The notes under the pieces: model-generated
Told to the model about the DNA's origin: nothing
What the model saw: the letters and a program-made list of their open reading frames with translations, nothing else
Databases searched by the model: none
Assembly (NCBI GenBank): GCA_030685235.1
Contig: MU839093.1
Coordinates: 434,001-498,000, forward strand
DNA from: Copromyces sp. CBS 386.78
Lineage: Eukaryota; Ascomycota; Sordariomycetes; Sordariales; Sordariaceae
Direction: 5' to 3'
Length of the DNA stretch: 64,000 nucleotides
Shown: in pieces, positions 1 to 11,922 of the stretch
How the letters are laid out: every line of letters begins with the position of its first letter
How positions within the stretch are numbered: the stretch's first letter is position 1
Made by a program: the position numbers and the translations under genes

Positions 1-353
1 TCCTAAAGACGAACGGAAGAGATACGTCAGCGAGATGTTCCCAACGACACTGGACGCCTGGTTGTTGTTGCAAAGAAAAGGACGGGCGGGTAATACTCAC
101 GTTTACGTGACCTGTCCCGTGTTTTCGCTTCGAAGAAGAGAAGTCTCAAAAAACCACGCGCATATGATGTTTATATCCATCTTTGAAAACAGAAACAACC
201 GTCGCCAATCCATCGACCTGACGAAGAGCCCAGCCCACAATGGCCCAACCTGACCCATCCGTATATCCAGTTTCATCACTCGTGTGACATCCGCTCTTTT
301 CCGTTGTATCTTGACGATTTTCGACAAACACTTGCGTTACTGTCGTCCCGAGA
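1..353. other. Non-coding left edge
   Basis: This stretch lies downstream of the first gene, which is read from the minus strand and stops at 354. I see no conserved coding sequence, RNA gene or repeat in it. It probably holds that gene's 3' UTR and part of an intergenic spacer that continues outside the window. Confidence 0.5.
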
Positions 354-1328
354 TTACTGCTCTGCTACCGACGAGAGTGCGGCAACCATCAACGAATCCG
401 CGGGAGCTACATCGGCAACAGCAAGCTCAACCCCCTCATGCTCAAAGGCTCTGTGCTCTTCCTGAGACGGCGGCAATCCCTTCTGAGGTTGGCGCTGTAC
501 AAGTGGCTGTTGGTCCACCGTCTGCTCGCCGCTGCTATTATTCGCAATGTCATCGTCACCATTTTCTTCAAGCCCAGCCCAAGGGCCAATCCCAGACCAA
601 ACGACCGGCTCTCCGTTCTCACAGGGGCGCTGGGGATGGGGGGCCCACATCCGCCAGTTCAACCCGTCAGTGCTGATACGGTTGATCCTGGCTCGGTCCT
701 CTTCGGTAGCTTCGCCCCACCATCTTCTCAAGTCTTCTGGCGACGGGATATGCGGAGGATTCGGCGGCAAGTCGAAGTCGCTCCATTCCTCCCTCCACTC
801 TGGAACGCCCTTCGGTAGTGGACGTCGCGGCGGCAGAGAGGGACTCGGAGGCGGACTCCATGACATCCAGTTCAACCCGTTGTACTGCATGTCGTGCACC
901 TTGCGGCGCTCTTCAAACGAGAGTTCGACCCATCGTTTGATGTCCTCGGGCGTCGGAGGGATATAATCGAGGGGGGGAAGCTCGCCAAAATTGTCGTCGG
1001 GGTCGAGGTCGAGGTCGCCGATGACGGAGCTGTATGTCGAAGAACCGGGCGAGATGAGCGAGGGAGGGCTATCGGTAGAGGCGTTCGGGCTAGCACCCTC
1101 CGCAGCCTGCTTTCGAGTCTCAACGGCTAGTTGTTGACGATTGGCTGGGGCAAACGAGGGGACGGCAAGGTGGACAAGCAGCTGAGCAACGCCCTTCCAG
1201 AACAAAACCGTGGCGACGAGAAACATGCAGAAATACCGAACGGCCGTGAGCAAACGGCGTAAAGGGCTGACGTAGAAGTCCAAGGCATTGTTGACAGCAG
1301 TAGCTGCCGTTTCGGTTGATGTCGCCAT
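354..1328 (-). CDS. Hypothetical single-pass membrane protein with an internal duplication
   Basis: I do not recognise a family. The first ATG in the frame is at 1328 and gives 324 residues in one exon. Residues about 34-56 are a hydrophobic segment (FCMFLVATVLFW region) that fits a single membrane span, so the long C-terminal part would sit on one side of the membrane. The region after the span is rich in Pro, Ser and acidic residues. It contains two related units, residues about 125-157 and 193-228, each starting with P-[TS]-PED-[IL]-[KR]-RW and ending in GLNW-x-MW. The duplication is seen directly; no function follows from it. Antisense frames over the gene look like shadows. The next gene, eEF1B beta, is on the same strand about 1.2 kb upstream. 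Confidence 0.7.
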   Translation of the reverse strand: MATSTETAATAVNNALDFYVSPLRRLLTAVRYFCMFLVATVLFWKGVAQLLVHLAVPSFAPANRQQLAVETRKQAAEGASPNASTDSPPSLISPGSSTYSSVIGDLDLDPDDNFGELPPLDYIPPTPEDIKRWVELSFEERRKVHDMQYNGLNWMSWSPPPSPSLPPRRPLPKGVPEWREEWSDFDLPPNPPHIPSPEDLRRWWGEATEEDRARINRISTDGLNWRMWAPHPQRPCENGEPVVWSGIGPWAGLEENGDDDIANNSSGEQTVDQQPLVQRQPQKGLPPSQEEHRAFEHEGVELAVADVAPADSLMVAALSSVAEQ

Positions 1329-2552
1329 AACTACTGAAATGGCTTGGGTTTTTGGTCGTAACGGCAGTGCTGCTTCTTGTGGCCCTAGGCTCTGGAATGA
1401 AGAGGCTATGGTAGTGATGTATAAGAAGGATAAGAAGGGTAGTAAGGAGTAGACGAAGGAGGAGAGGTTACTTAGCAAAGTCGAAAAGCACGAGTGTACA
1501 AAACTTGCGGGTTGTTTTTATACTACCTTAGTACTATGCCCAAGACCTGCAACGAAGCGAAGTTCCCCGGCGCAGCCCTTCACCCTCGATTTTCTGTTCA
1601 TAGTCCGGACGCAGGTGTCACTTGTGGGAAGCACCTTTCGAAGAGTAAGTAGGCGTGCAGCAAGCAGTCCATGGCCAAACCTGGCGGTATCACATGGCAG
1701 CTGCGGTTCGTGAGTAAGGCAGTTCAGGAAGCTGCCGGTGGTGTGCAGTGGAAGTCGTTGCTCACCAATTACAAGTTCATCCGATTCTGCAATTTCTTAA
1801 TGAAGGTTGTACCGAGTCCCTGGCCTTGCATAAGGGACTCAAAATGTACGCGATACCCGTAAAAGCACAGAACGGATATGCGACGTTGACGAGTTTATAC
1901 TGTCTTCCAGTTCAGAGGACGTCGATCTTTCTTATCCATCTCTCAACCTTCCCTCCGATCAGTGCTCTATTGATAAACTTATCAACATACCTTGTAGCCT
2001 TGCTTTCACCAATAGATGGCCAGCTGTAATTTTGAGAGAGTTGCGCAGCTGGAAGGCGAGGATATTGGAGAGATGCAATGATGACTTAAAAGGCAACCGA
2101 CCCCCCTATCTTTTGTTCATAGCTGTCGTCTTCATGTTATCTGCGTAGCACTTTAGCCTCGACCCCTCTCTACTCGTAGGTTGCATATTCCCGCACATAC
2201 CTATTTTAACAGTCAGTCCAATCGTCAAGGTACGCACAGGATGTGCACACCGCGCTAGGCCACGCGCAACTACCCCGACAGGTACCGACCCGTCACTCTA
2301 ACATCCCAACGCTCGCGATCTGCAATGATGTAAATGGTCCAGAAGCAATGTCCCGAAGCTCAATCCTGAATGGGTCTGTTTATATCAGCCCAAGAAGTCT
2401 GTATAGGTAGTTCCGTTTCCATTGTACGAAGAGTCACACCACAACACAAGCGCGGCTCCAAAGCAGATATGAACAGATGTTTGAATGGCAACATCTGGTA
2501 TCATTATATTCATAATTTGTTCATATCTCTGCATCTAACTCCCAACAAAAGC
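1329..2552. other. Intergenic region upstream of the first gene
   Basis: This 1.2-kb spacer separates the start of the membrane-protein gene from the stop of the eEF1B beta gene, both on the minus strand. It should hold the promoter of the former and the 3' UTR of the latter. I see no RNA gene, repeat or conserved coding sequence. Confidence 0.5.
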
Positions 2553-3644
2553 TTAAAGCTTCTGCATGGCAGCGATATCGGAGGACTGGACCCACTCCTC
2601 GAAGTCGGCGATCTGCTCCTGGAGCTCATCGAGGGAGACCTTGTCGTCCTCAATGACCATGTTGATCTGGAGCTTCTTGATACCGAAGCCGACCGGGACG
2701 AGCTTGGAACCACCCCAGACGAGACCATCCTTCTCAATGCCACGGACGGCAGCCTCAAGAGCGACCATGTCGGTCTCATCATCTGTAACGGCCGGGTTAG
2801 CACAAATGCTTCGTCAGTACACCACAAGAGCAAGGAAAACATACCCCAGGGCTTGACATCCATGGTGACGATGGACTTGGCAGCGATCTTGGGCTTGGCA
2901 GCCTTCTTCTCGCGGTAGGCAGCGAGACGCTCCTCACGGATGCGGGCAGCCTCAGCATCCTCCTCCTCATCGTCGGAGCCGAAAAGGTCGACATCCTCAT
3001 CCTCCTCCTCGGCGGCAGCCTCGGGGGCCTTGGCGGGGTTGATGGTGACCTCGGCGACCTCAGGGCCGTAGGTAGTGTAGGGGGCAGAAGAGTCGCCGGC
3101 GAGGGTGGCGAACTCCTCCTCGTAGGTGGCGATGTGCTTGTACCAGCGGGCAGCGTTGGGGTACTTCTCGGCGGAGGGAGCCTCCTTCAGGGCCTTGAAG
3201 ACGGCAACATCAGCCTGGGAGGCAGTGTAGCTATATAGGGCTGCGCGTTAGCGAAGAAGTGTCCGCCAAGAATCAGAGCGCGCATTGATGGAGATATCCA
3301 ATGTGTTGTTGGAGGAGGTTGAAGTCAGAAGTGCACAGAAGTGCTGTTGTGTTAATCATGTGCAGGGTCTTAAGCTGCTCAGCAACACGGACCAGTGTGT
3401 TCATCATTCGAAAGGGCAGGAAAGAAACCATCATATCATGTAGGACTTCGTGATATACATACCCAGTAACGTAAGAGCGGGTGAGGAGCCAGTTGTTGAG
3501 CACTGGAATCACATCGTGTTAGTCAACCAGTCCTTCTTCCATGATTGCGCTTCTCCTTGTCGAGCGCACGCGCAGGCGCATGCGGCGGGTTGGGGGTTGC
3601 TTACCGGTAAGACCGGCATCGGTGAGGAGATCAGTGAAGCCCAT
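2553..3644 (-). CDS. Translation elongation factor eEF1B beta (EF-1 beta)
   Basis: This is the guanine-nucleotide exchange factor that reloads eEF1A with GTP in the cytosol during elongation. There are four exons on the minus strand: 3644-3605, 3502-3463, 3230-2845 and 2782-2553, joining in frame to 231 residues, the usual size. Introns have GT-AG ends (GTAAGC, GTATGT, GTATGT donors). The N-terminus ([12 protein letters not shown]...) begins a GST-C-like domain. The middle is a highly acidic linker containing DLFGSDDEE, a casein kinase 2-type site, followed by a basic helix. The C-terminal exchange domain starts near VKPWDDETD and ends in the conserved QKL. A divergent promoter is shared with the MARVEL-like gene at 4942. 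The family match is very clear. Confidence 0.96.
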
Positions 3645-4941
3645 GTTGCTGGATTTTGTGGATTGATAAGTGGTGGTGAGAGATGGATGTTGTTGATGTG
3701 AGGAATGCCTGGTGAGAGAGAAAGAGACAACAGAGGCAGAGGCAGCGACGACAATGTGGCCCAAAGATGGCGGGGTTGAAAATCTTTTGGATCCATCCAA
3801 TTTCGAGCCCCACTCTTTGGTGCGCGGAACTGGAAGACCCCGCCTTCCACGAAAAGCGAAAAGCCGCTGAGTGAGTGCAACTGAACTGAAGTGAGGGGAC
3901 CTTCCTGTCGTATCCGCAGCGCCTGACAGCTGAGCGCTTGCAGAGTTGCAGTGAATAAGAGCACGGACCACTCGATTGATCGTTATGGAATCAAAATGAA
4001 TTCGGCCGCCGAGGCACATGGAGCCGCGCGCCACTTCCAAACAGCCAGAGATAAGATACCTCCCTAGAGGTAGCGAGCTAGCTGCACAGCCACGGTTAAG
4101 TCTCTAGCCCCATTTGGGACTCGCTCGTCCTATTCCCGTCGTTCTCACTCTTGCCCAGCATCAATGCCAGCCAATGAGACATGACGTCACATTTCTCCTT
4201 TTCCCGGCGGTTACAAAGTAAACAAAAACAACATCAACGGCAATATAAACTTTGACATCTCAGGGATATCAGATTTGACAGACGACATGAGGACCCTTAC
4301 GGGTAGCTAACCATCGTCTACCGAACAAGCTAAAAGGTATAAATAAAGAGCGAAACCCTTGCTGCAGTCGCGGGTATCCAGCAATCCCCATGCCCAACGA
4401 GCCCTACGCACAACTGGCCCTTGCTAGCCGTGTGTCAACTAGACCCTTGGCCAACTTGTCGATTGGCTCACGATGGGTGCACCAGCTCCATTGACTGGCG
4501 TCTGTGTCTCCCCGTAGCTCGACACCACGTTAACGTCACTGACCCCTCTTGTGCTCTGTGGTCCAAAATCTTGCAAGCATTGCTAGCTCAGCTTGTGCTG
4601 GGCGCCAATTGTTACCGCGCGTCATGCGTGTTCCCTGAAAAAAAGACAGTGAGGGAAGCTTGGCTTGAACAGAAACTTATAGATATAAGCTCACGGCAGT
4701 GACGACTCTTCAGAATCCAAATCTTCATCTGCATCATTCAGACGTTTTTCACAACCTAATCCGGCTCGCCTTAAACTGCCATTGAGTGACAACGTATTCA
4801 CCAAGCAACAAAAGACAAACATTATTATCAAAAGTTCCACTCTAAACAACTCAAGACTCTCAAAGACATTCAACCACCGCTCGATCACCTTGAACTACCA
4901 AACACCACATATCACATCATCACGTCACCAAAACCGCAAAA
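3645..4941. promoter_or_regulatory. Divergent promoter region of eEF1B beta and the MARVEL-like gene
   Basis: This 1.3-kb spacer separates two divergently read genes and must hold both promoters and 5' leaders. The CCAAT/CRE pair near 4171-4189 is the only recognisable control element I found. No RNA gene or conserved coding sequence is visible. Confidence 0.5.
4171..4189 (+). promoter_or_regulatory. CCAAT box next to a perfect CRE palindrome
   Basis: CCAAT at 4171-4175 is followed six bases later by TGACGTCA at 4182-4189, the full palindromic ATF/CREB-type bZIP site. It sits 527 bp upstream of the eEF1B beta start and 753 bp upstream of the MARVEL-like start. The motif is seen directly; binding by the CCAAT complex or by a bZIP factor is inference. 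Confidence 0.4.
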
Positions 4942-5464
4942 ATGGAGTCTCTAAGGCACTACATCCCCTACGCCCACATGGCCGCAACAGTCTTTGGCCT
5001 CATCGAGCTCGGCCTAACATGTTACCGTAAGTCTTTCATCTCCACCTCACCGCCCTCCAGCTTTAAAGTCATCACACCACTAACACTTTGTCTTAGTCGT
5101 ATCACCCTTCTGGCGAGCCCCCGGCATCTACGCCTTCATGCTCTTCAACTCCGTCTGGACCCTGTTGATCCTCATCTACATCGCCCTCTTCCCGCCTTAC
5201 TTCCCCAAGATGTTCCAGCGCACCATCGCGCTCGTGCTGGAGTGGATCACCATGATCTTCTGGTTCGCCGGGTCGATCGCCTTGGCCGTCTATTTCGGGT
5301 CTCCGACCTGCGGTGCCGACACCTGGTGCGGATGCGTTGAGGCCGCCACCGCCTTCGGTTTCTTGCTCTGGGTCACTTTCCTGTTCATCGTCGTTGTCGA
5401 TACCATGGCTACGCTCAAGGGACGGGCGAGGGGCCAGAGGGCCAAGCCTGTTGTTGGTGTTTGA
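4942..5464 (+). CDS. MARVEL-like four-span membrane protein
   Basis: Two exons, 4942-5026 and 5097-5464, give 150 residues. The 70-nt intron has a GTAAGT donor, a CTAAC branch site and a TTAG acceptor. The protein has four hydrophobic segments, near residues 10-30, 40-60, 75-97 and 110-135, with a short basic C-terminal tail. This is the layout of fungal MARVEL-domain proteins such as the Nce102 group, which act in plasma-membrane organisation. A Cys-containing loop (CGADTWCGC) sits between spans three and four. The family call rests on topology and general resemblance rather than a signature motif, so a neighbouring four-span family is possible. The gene converges with PIG-S downstream. Confidence 0.7.
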
Positions 5465-6169
5465 GCGGTGATCTGAGCATACACAGTTTGCTCTACGGGA
5501 CCCGGAGGTGGATGGAGATATGCATGTCGGCAGCAGTGGCCGGATGCCTTGCTTGGGAACTGGCTTCTTAAAGCGGCAGCGGCAGCGGCAGCGGCAGGGA
5601 AGATTTTAATGTTAATGGAAAACGGGACGAAATAACAGGATGCATCGAATGCATGAGGGCGGAACTAAGAATGAGTGAAAAGATTACATGGTTTGCATCG
5701 GCATTGGGACAGGCGCATCATCATCGCGAAAGACATCGCGGACAGCATTATAGTATAAAATACCCTTTTCCTTTTCTCACCTAGGCTAGAGCATTTATAT
5801 AGTTGGAATAACGTACACCTGGATATCAAAAAAACCGCGTCCTCACCATGAACCGATGATGGATCGCCATTACATGCCGCTTTGTTGCAATGGATGGTGT
5901 CATACGTTGCTTCTGCCGGCCGGCCGCAAATTAAGGACTCCAGAGCATCATAAATACCTAGTCGAATTCCATAACCAAGTCCGTTGGCCGAGTAATAACG
6001 ATGAATGAGTAGATGATACTATGATACTGAATAATCTGCTCCCTGACAAAAAATGCAAGTAAGTAATTTTGACATGGACTAAATTCCCCCCAACATCCCA
6101 CGCCTGATGCTAATGGCTGCCTTTGTGCAATTTTTTTGGTCTTTTTCTAGTACATGAATAGGGGACACA
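5465..6169. other. Convergent 3' spacer
   Basis: This 0.7-kb region lies between the stop codons of the MARVEL-like gene (plus) and PIG-S (minus). It should carry both 3' UTRs and polyadenylation signals. Apart from the hexanucleotide repeat at 5573-5597 I see nothing distinctive. Confidence 0.5.
5573..5597 (+). repeat. GCGGCA hexanucleotide repeat, about four units
   Basis: Four head-to-tail GCGGCA units plus one base lie about 110 bp beyond the stop codon of the MARVEL-like gene, probably inside its 3' UTR. Such short tandem repeats are prone to length change. Confidence 0.8.
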
Positions 6170-7951
6170 TCACTCCTTCTTCTTCTCTTTTCCTTTCTCC
6201 GCTGCTTCCCTCCTCCTCTTCCTCCACGCCTTCAACTCGTTCAACATGCCCATGACCAACGGTACAGCCACAGGTCCAAGCAAAGGAAGATACACGGCAA
6301 CCTTGTGCTCATCCGGGAAATACAACTGGCCAACCATGCTCTTCTCGAAGAAGGCACGTTCAGCCTCGGCCTCGGCGATTCTGGCATGCTCCAGGCCTTC
6401 GGCTTCGCCCAAGGTCTCGCAAGCTTGGCGCAGATGATAAATGGTCTTGGATACACCATCCGCGACACTGCTAGGGATGGAAATCGACTTTAGTGCCAAG
6501 GCAAGACGGGCCAAAGAACCGAGCGTAGAGGATGCCCGGAGAAGTAGGTCTGCCGAGCGGATGCGGGACAGGGTAGAAAGGCGAAGCGGGAGGGAGCCCG
6601 AATTCGGAGTCCCGGTCAGGGACAAGAGGTGAGATGTAAAAGTCAACAAGGGCTGCTTGAGGGCATCCACAGACACATGGGCAGTGTCACGCGGAAGCGA
6701 AAGCAAGTAAACGGTGCCCCATTGTGGGATCAGCCACGACTGGGAAGTGGTCAACCCACCCTCGGTTGAATCCTGGGCATTCTGGGAGGACAGCGCAATG
6801 GTCTGATTGCCAACGAACACAATAAAGTTCACCGTTGGTGCACCGCCGATCGAGGGTGAAAGAGGCCATTCAGCGGCGTTTATGAAGGACGAGAGGTCAT
6901 CCTTGCTAAGAACCTGGTTCTGTACTCCAGGGGATGCGTACAGCTGCACCTGGGTATCGATGGTGAAGTTGTGGATGGGCGAGAGCAGGTCTAGCACGGG
7001 CTTCATATAGTCTTGGATCGCGGCTTCAATATCCCAGCTGCTTGGGAGCGGTCCGCTGGTGAACAGAGAAAAGGTGAGGTGGTATGTCGGCGCATATTTG
7101 AGCGATCGTGTAGTCCGCTTGGCAAGTGACTCGGCCGCTTCTGGGGTCAAGCCCTGAGGCCGGTAGTCGGTCGGTATCGAGTTGCTAGAGAGCAGGTAGG
7201 ATATAACGGCTTGCTCCTCGGCAAATGTAGATCGTAGTTGGCCGGCCACATAAGTCGCTAACGATGACGATGCTGATGTTGCCGAGGGTGCAGCATTTGG
7301 CGGGTATGTGATATCAAGGATAGGCTCGTAAGGATCGAGTGTTGCCGTGACGGTCTCGCCGGGGAGAAGACGTATTGTCAGAGCTGTGCCGGGTTCGTCG
7401 TTCTGTTTCTGTGCCGCAGCGGGCGAGGAGAGTTGCAGGCGCAAGTGGTGCCCCGAGAAATCGTTAAGGTCATCGAGGGCGTGCTGGGTGAGACGGAGGA
7501 GGTTCTGAGCCTCGTGCTCCTGGAGCGAGTTGGCTTGTATCGAGATGCGGAGGGGAAAGACAGGGCGACATGCCTACATGTCAATAAGACACTGGTTAGA
7601 GATGCCAAGTTCCGAGCTTCAGATGTGGCCTTCTCCCATGATGCGTACCTTGCCATCGGCCCAGTCGAGCATCTCCTTCAGGGGAAGGTTAGCTCGATGG
7701 ATGGTAGTCGTCTTCCACCATATTGGCAATCCCAACAGCAGCACGATCAACCAGAACGAGCCTATAACCCATATGCGTCTGCGAATATCGGAAAGCTTTT
7801 CGGGAGGTGGTTCCTTTAGTGTTGATGTTTGCGCTGTGGTCGCCGGATCGAGTGGAGTGGCCATGGGAGTCGATGTCATGGTCGCCGTCTGAGTGTCGGA
7901 GGATAGAGTGTCGCCAGCTGCGCCATGGTCGGTTGGTCGTCGGGCAGACAT
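6170..7951 (-). CDS. GPI-transamidase subunit PIG-S (Gpi17)
   Basis: This is a subunit of the ER GPI-transamidase complex, which attaches glycosylphosphatidylinositol anchors to proteins. Two exons, 7951-7649 and 7573-6170, join in phase 0 (GTACGC donor, TAG acceptor) to 568 residues, close to the usual size of the family. I chose the ATG at 7951 (MSARRPTDHG) as the first in frame. An N-terminal membrane span (about residues 65-87, IWVIGSFWLIVLLLGLPIWW) and a C-terminal span near 520-545 (YLPLLGPVAVPLVMGML) flank a large lumenal domain, followed by a Lys-rich cytosolic tail ending KEKKKE. This two-span layout is typical of PIG-S. Confidence 0.9.
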
Positions 7952-9808
7952 GGCGAATGCTGAGTCGGACCTATTCGCCAAGGTCCATTTACCGAGCTGT
8001 TCGAGGAATGGAAGGTCCTGAATACACTACAGCAGACAGGATGACCTCGAACATTGAACACAGCGCCACATCGCATTGGCGACCACCAACCGCGTCTCTC
8101 AGTGGATGGCTCGTCCCGAAATGGCTAGCGGTTGATGCACGTCCATGGAGATCGAGTACGTACCTGCCTGATTCCACTTCCGCCAAGCGTTCATCTTGGT
8201 TATCGATAAGAGATCGAGCTCTAATTGACCAATCACAATACTGCTTTTGCGGATCCTACAGAATGTCGGGTACCTCGACGGCTCGCCTAGGTAGTCTAGC
8301 ATTGCACTGAGCTTTCGTGTTCCAGTTTGGTAGGTTTGGCTCTCTTAAGCTCTTCAACTTCCATTCTTACTTAAACACCTTATTTTCTTTTCTTCTGTCG
8401 GATTGTAGCCGTGAAGAAGCACCACATTCGAGTCGAATCCCATTGATAAAAGCTACGACAAACCTTATTTCTTTGCGAATTGGACATCTGCTCTTTTTCT
8501 GTGCCCCGTCGTCTTACATCGTCTTCACTTGCCGAACGTGTTCTGTCGTGCTAGGTGCTGTGGACGGTTGCACCAGAAAAAGAGAAAAATACCATACCTT
8601 ACCCGACCAGGCCACCGATTCGACCACTCACTATCGGCTACCAGCAGACTTGGAACAGACTGTTGGAATTACTTCACGGTAGAATTTGTCCTATACCTGG
8701 CTGGCCTTTCCTTGCCCGCCGCCATCCCTTGATGGTACATCTCCAGGTCGGCCTTCTTGATCCGTCTTGCCCCTGACGGGCCTTCGCTCAGATTACGCTA
8801 CTGCACCCCGCTCGGCTCGCCTACGCCACGAGGCCATGTACATTTACACATCGGCATCACCTGAAGACCAGGAGATCTTGAAATTGGTTGCTTGACCGGA
8901 TTTCCACGTTTGGCCGCCTCTCGCACCGTTTGGCTGATGGGTGGGCAGACTCGTTATCCCTGACGAATCATTCAATATCAAGCCAATATCTCTGGCCAGT
9001 GCCAATGCTGCAGGTCGTGGTGCAGTGACGAAAAGACTCCCGAAGCCGAGGCACACAAAGACCTGTGATCATCGGACAGCATCCAAGGTGACATCTGCCA
9101 AACACAATACATACCGAATCGGCGGACCGACCATCCATCGTAGTTCTGCGACTGGCTCGTTGCTCTTTCTATTGTCCAGCTGGCTTGTGATTCCACGTTC
9201 CTCACGTATTCCAGCGCCCCATATCAACACAAAAGGATATACTGGATATCGTCGACGGGAGAGACGGATGGTAGTGTCCGTGGGTACCTTCGAGTCTTCC
9301 ACGTCGTCCTTCCATTGCAGGCGGGCGGGTCCGAGTCCCCGGGGCGGTCGGGACAATACCCTGAATTCCTATTTAGACTATCTTCACCCAGTCGAATAAT
9401 AGGCGAAGATCCAAGATCAGAGGCTAGCGATCCCAGCTCTGGCCCAAAACGAATCCAAAGACACGGGACCCTGCAGTCGTGGGGTTGCCACTCATCACTA
9501 GTCATCAGGTTTAAAGCTCCGCCAGTGTTCACCGTTGTCCCTAATCAAGGCCCCCTTCACTAACCATCTCATCCTGTCTTGAGCTTAATTGCACCAACCA
9601 ACATTTGGTGTTGCACTGTATACCTCAGGTGCAGCCCTTAAAGTACCCATCCAGCCGTCTCCTGATCTCCAACTTCTTTTTTTTTATACCTTTCTTCTTG
9701 CTTTCGTTTTGCATTAACCTTCCTACAAGGGGGCATTATATTACATATAATCATTGGGGTCCTTGTACTTGACTTGCCATCTTTGCACCGCCCGTGTCTT
9801 CCGCCGAC
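7952..9808. other. Intergenic region between PIG-S and the Fat1-like gene
   Basis: This 1.86-kb divergent spacer holds the promoters of both flanking genes. The last 200 bases before the Fat1-like start are pyrimidine-rich, typical of a fungal core promoter and leader. I see only short open frames with no family resemblance, and no RNA genes. Confidence 0.5.
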
Positions 9809-11922
9809 ATGGCGCCATGTAAGTTCAAGTCCACACTACAGAATGTCATACATCTTGAACGTGCTTCTAGACGTCAAGTGTTGGTTGCATGAGCCGCAAA
9901 CCCGCATACAGTTCGCTGACACTTCCGGAATCTGTTCCGCAGTACCCCTACAGGTTACCGTTCCCGCGGTTGCTGCTGTCGCTGCTTACGTCAATGCCCG
10001 ATTCCTCGCTTATTACGATCTGGAACTGCTTAGGGCCATCGTTCCTACCATCCTCGGCGGTGCCTGGAAGCGCTACCGGGACCGTGTGAATCTCTTCTAC
10101 CAACTCGAGAACCTCGCAACCACCAAGTCGTCTGAAAACAGAGTGTTCCTCCGATTCGAAGACCGGGCTTACACATATGCGCAGGCTTACGACACGGTCC
10201 TGCGGTATGCCAACTGGCTCAAGGACAGGCGCGGCGTCAAGAGGGGCGATCTTGTTGGCTTGGACTTTCAAAACACCGACACCTTCATCTTCCTTTTCCT
10301 TGCTACATGGGCTATCGGAGCGTCGCCGGCGCTGCTCAACTACAACCTTACCGGTAACCCGCTTATCCACTGCGTCAACAAGTCAACGGCGCGGTTAGTT
10401 CTGGTCGACCCTGTCGTTGCGAGCAATGTCACCGAGGAAGTCAGGTCGGCACTTGGAAACGTCACCTTCGAGGTGGTGACGCCAGAGATGGAACAAGAGA
10501 TGCTGACAATGGATAACGCCCGCCCTGCGGATGAGCTGAGAAGCGGATTCAAGGATGAAGACATGGCGATGCTCATCTACACCAGCGGTACGACAGGCTT
10601 GCCCAAAGCCGCCATTATCTCATGGGCCAAGGCCAACACTGTTGCCAATTTCACATTCCGATGGCTCGGCACCCAAGTGACCGACGTTTACTATACGGTA
10701 AGTCTCCCTCAAAGAATTGCCAAATCGCTTCAACTCACACTTCTTTCAGGCTATGCCTCTTTACCATAGCACAGCCATGCTGTTGGGCTTCGCCCATACT
10801 CTGGCATCAGGAGCTACTTTTGCCATGAGCCGCAAGTTCTCAACTTCTGGGTTCTGGAATGACGTCCGGAAACACGATGCCACGATTATTCAGTACGTCG
10901 GAGAGACGTGCAGGTACCTCCTATCGGCACCTCCCAACGTCGATCCAGTTACTGGTGAAGACCTCGACCGCAAACACAGAGTACGCGCTGCATTCGGAAA
11001 CGGACTGCGACCGGATGTATGGAACCGATTCAAGGAGCGCTTCGGCATCGACACGATTGCCGAATTCTACGGTGCGACCGAAGGCACCTTTGCGACGTGG
11101 AACAAGAGCCGAAACGATTTCAGCATGGGTGCGGTGGGACGCAGCGGCAGTCTCTACAACATCATCCTCGGAAGAGACGTTGCCATTGTCGAGGTGGACC
11201 ACGAAACCGAGCTCCCTCACCGAGATCCCAAGACCGGGTTTTGTACCCGAGCACCCCGCGGACAGCCAGGCGAGCTTCTCTTCAGATTACCCCCTGGCGA
11301 CATCAACTCTCGCTTCCAGGGCTACTATGGCGACAAGGAATCGACATCGAAGAAGGTGATGAGGGATGTGTTCAGCAAGGGCGACGCCTGGTTCCGCACC
11401 GGTGATGTGCTCCGCTGGGACAACGAGAACCGGATTTACTTCAGCGACCGCATCGGTGACACTTTCCGGTGGAAGAGCGAGAACGTGTCGACCGCCGAGG
11501 TTGCCCAGGTGGTCGGCTTGCATCCCGCGGTTCTCGAGTGCAATGTCTACGGCGTCCAGGTGCCTAGTCACGAGGGTCGCGCTGGCTGCGCCGCCGTGGT
11601 CTTGAAGCCGTCGGGTTTGGTACAGACAAGCGGCGAGGAGGCTAGAGCACCCAGGCCAACCGACGACACTCTCAATAGTCTGGCCGAGCACGTCAAGAGG
11701 GGACTTCCCAAGTACGCCTTGCCCCTGTTCATCCGTGTGGTGCCTGAGGGAGGTCTCCAGACGACTGGCACGAACAAGCAGCAGAAGCACAACCTACGGA
11801 GCGAGGGCGTGGATCCGGCGAAGACGGGCGAGGATGAAGTGTTCTGGCTGAGGAACGGTTCGTACGTCAAGTTTGGTGTGGCGGATTGGAAGGAGCTTAA
11901 TGGGGGTAATGTGAGGCTTTGA
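9809..11922 (+). CDS. Fat1-type very-long-chain acyl-CoA synthetase / fatty acid transporter
   Basis: Members of this family activate very-long-chain fatty acids to CoA esters and help import long-chain fatty acids. They act at the ER, lipid bodies, peroxisomes or plasma membrane. I read three exons: 9809-9818, 9943-10697 and 10750-11922, giving 645 residues. The 10-nt first exon (ATGGCGCCAT, GTAAGT donor) is the least certain part. A hydrophobic N-terminus precedes the adenylate-forming domain. The ATP/AMP signature YTSGTTGLPKAA lies near residue 214, and the VLACS/FATP motif DRIGDTFRWKSENVST near 487. The latter separates this family from ordinary acyl-CoA ligases. The C-terminus (NVRL) is not a canonical peroxisomal signal. 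Confidence 0.92.

Noticed and set aside
7952..9808. Several 60-167 codon frames between PIG-S and the Fat1-like gene
   Set aside because: Composition is mixed and no conserved motif or convincing intron structure was found, so I leave the region as intergenic.
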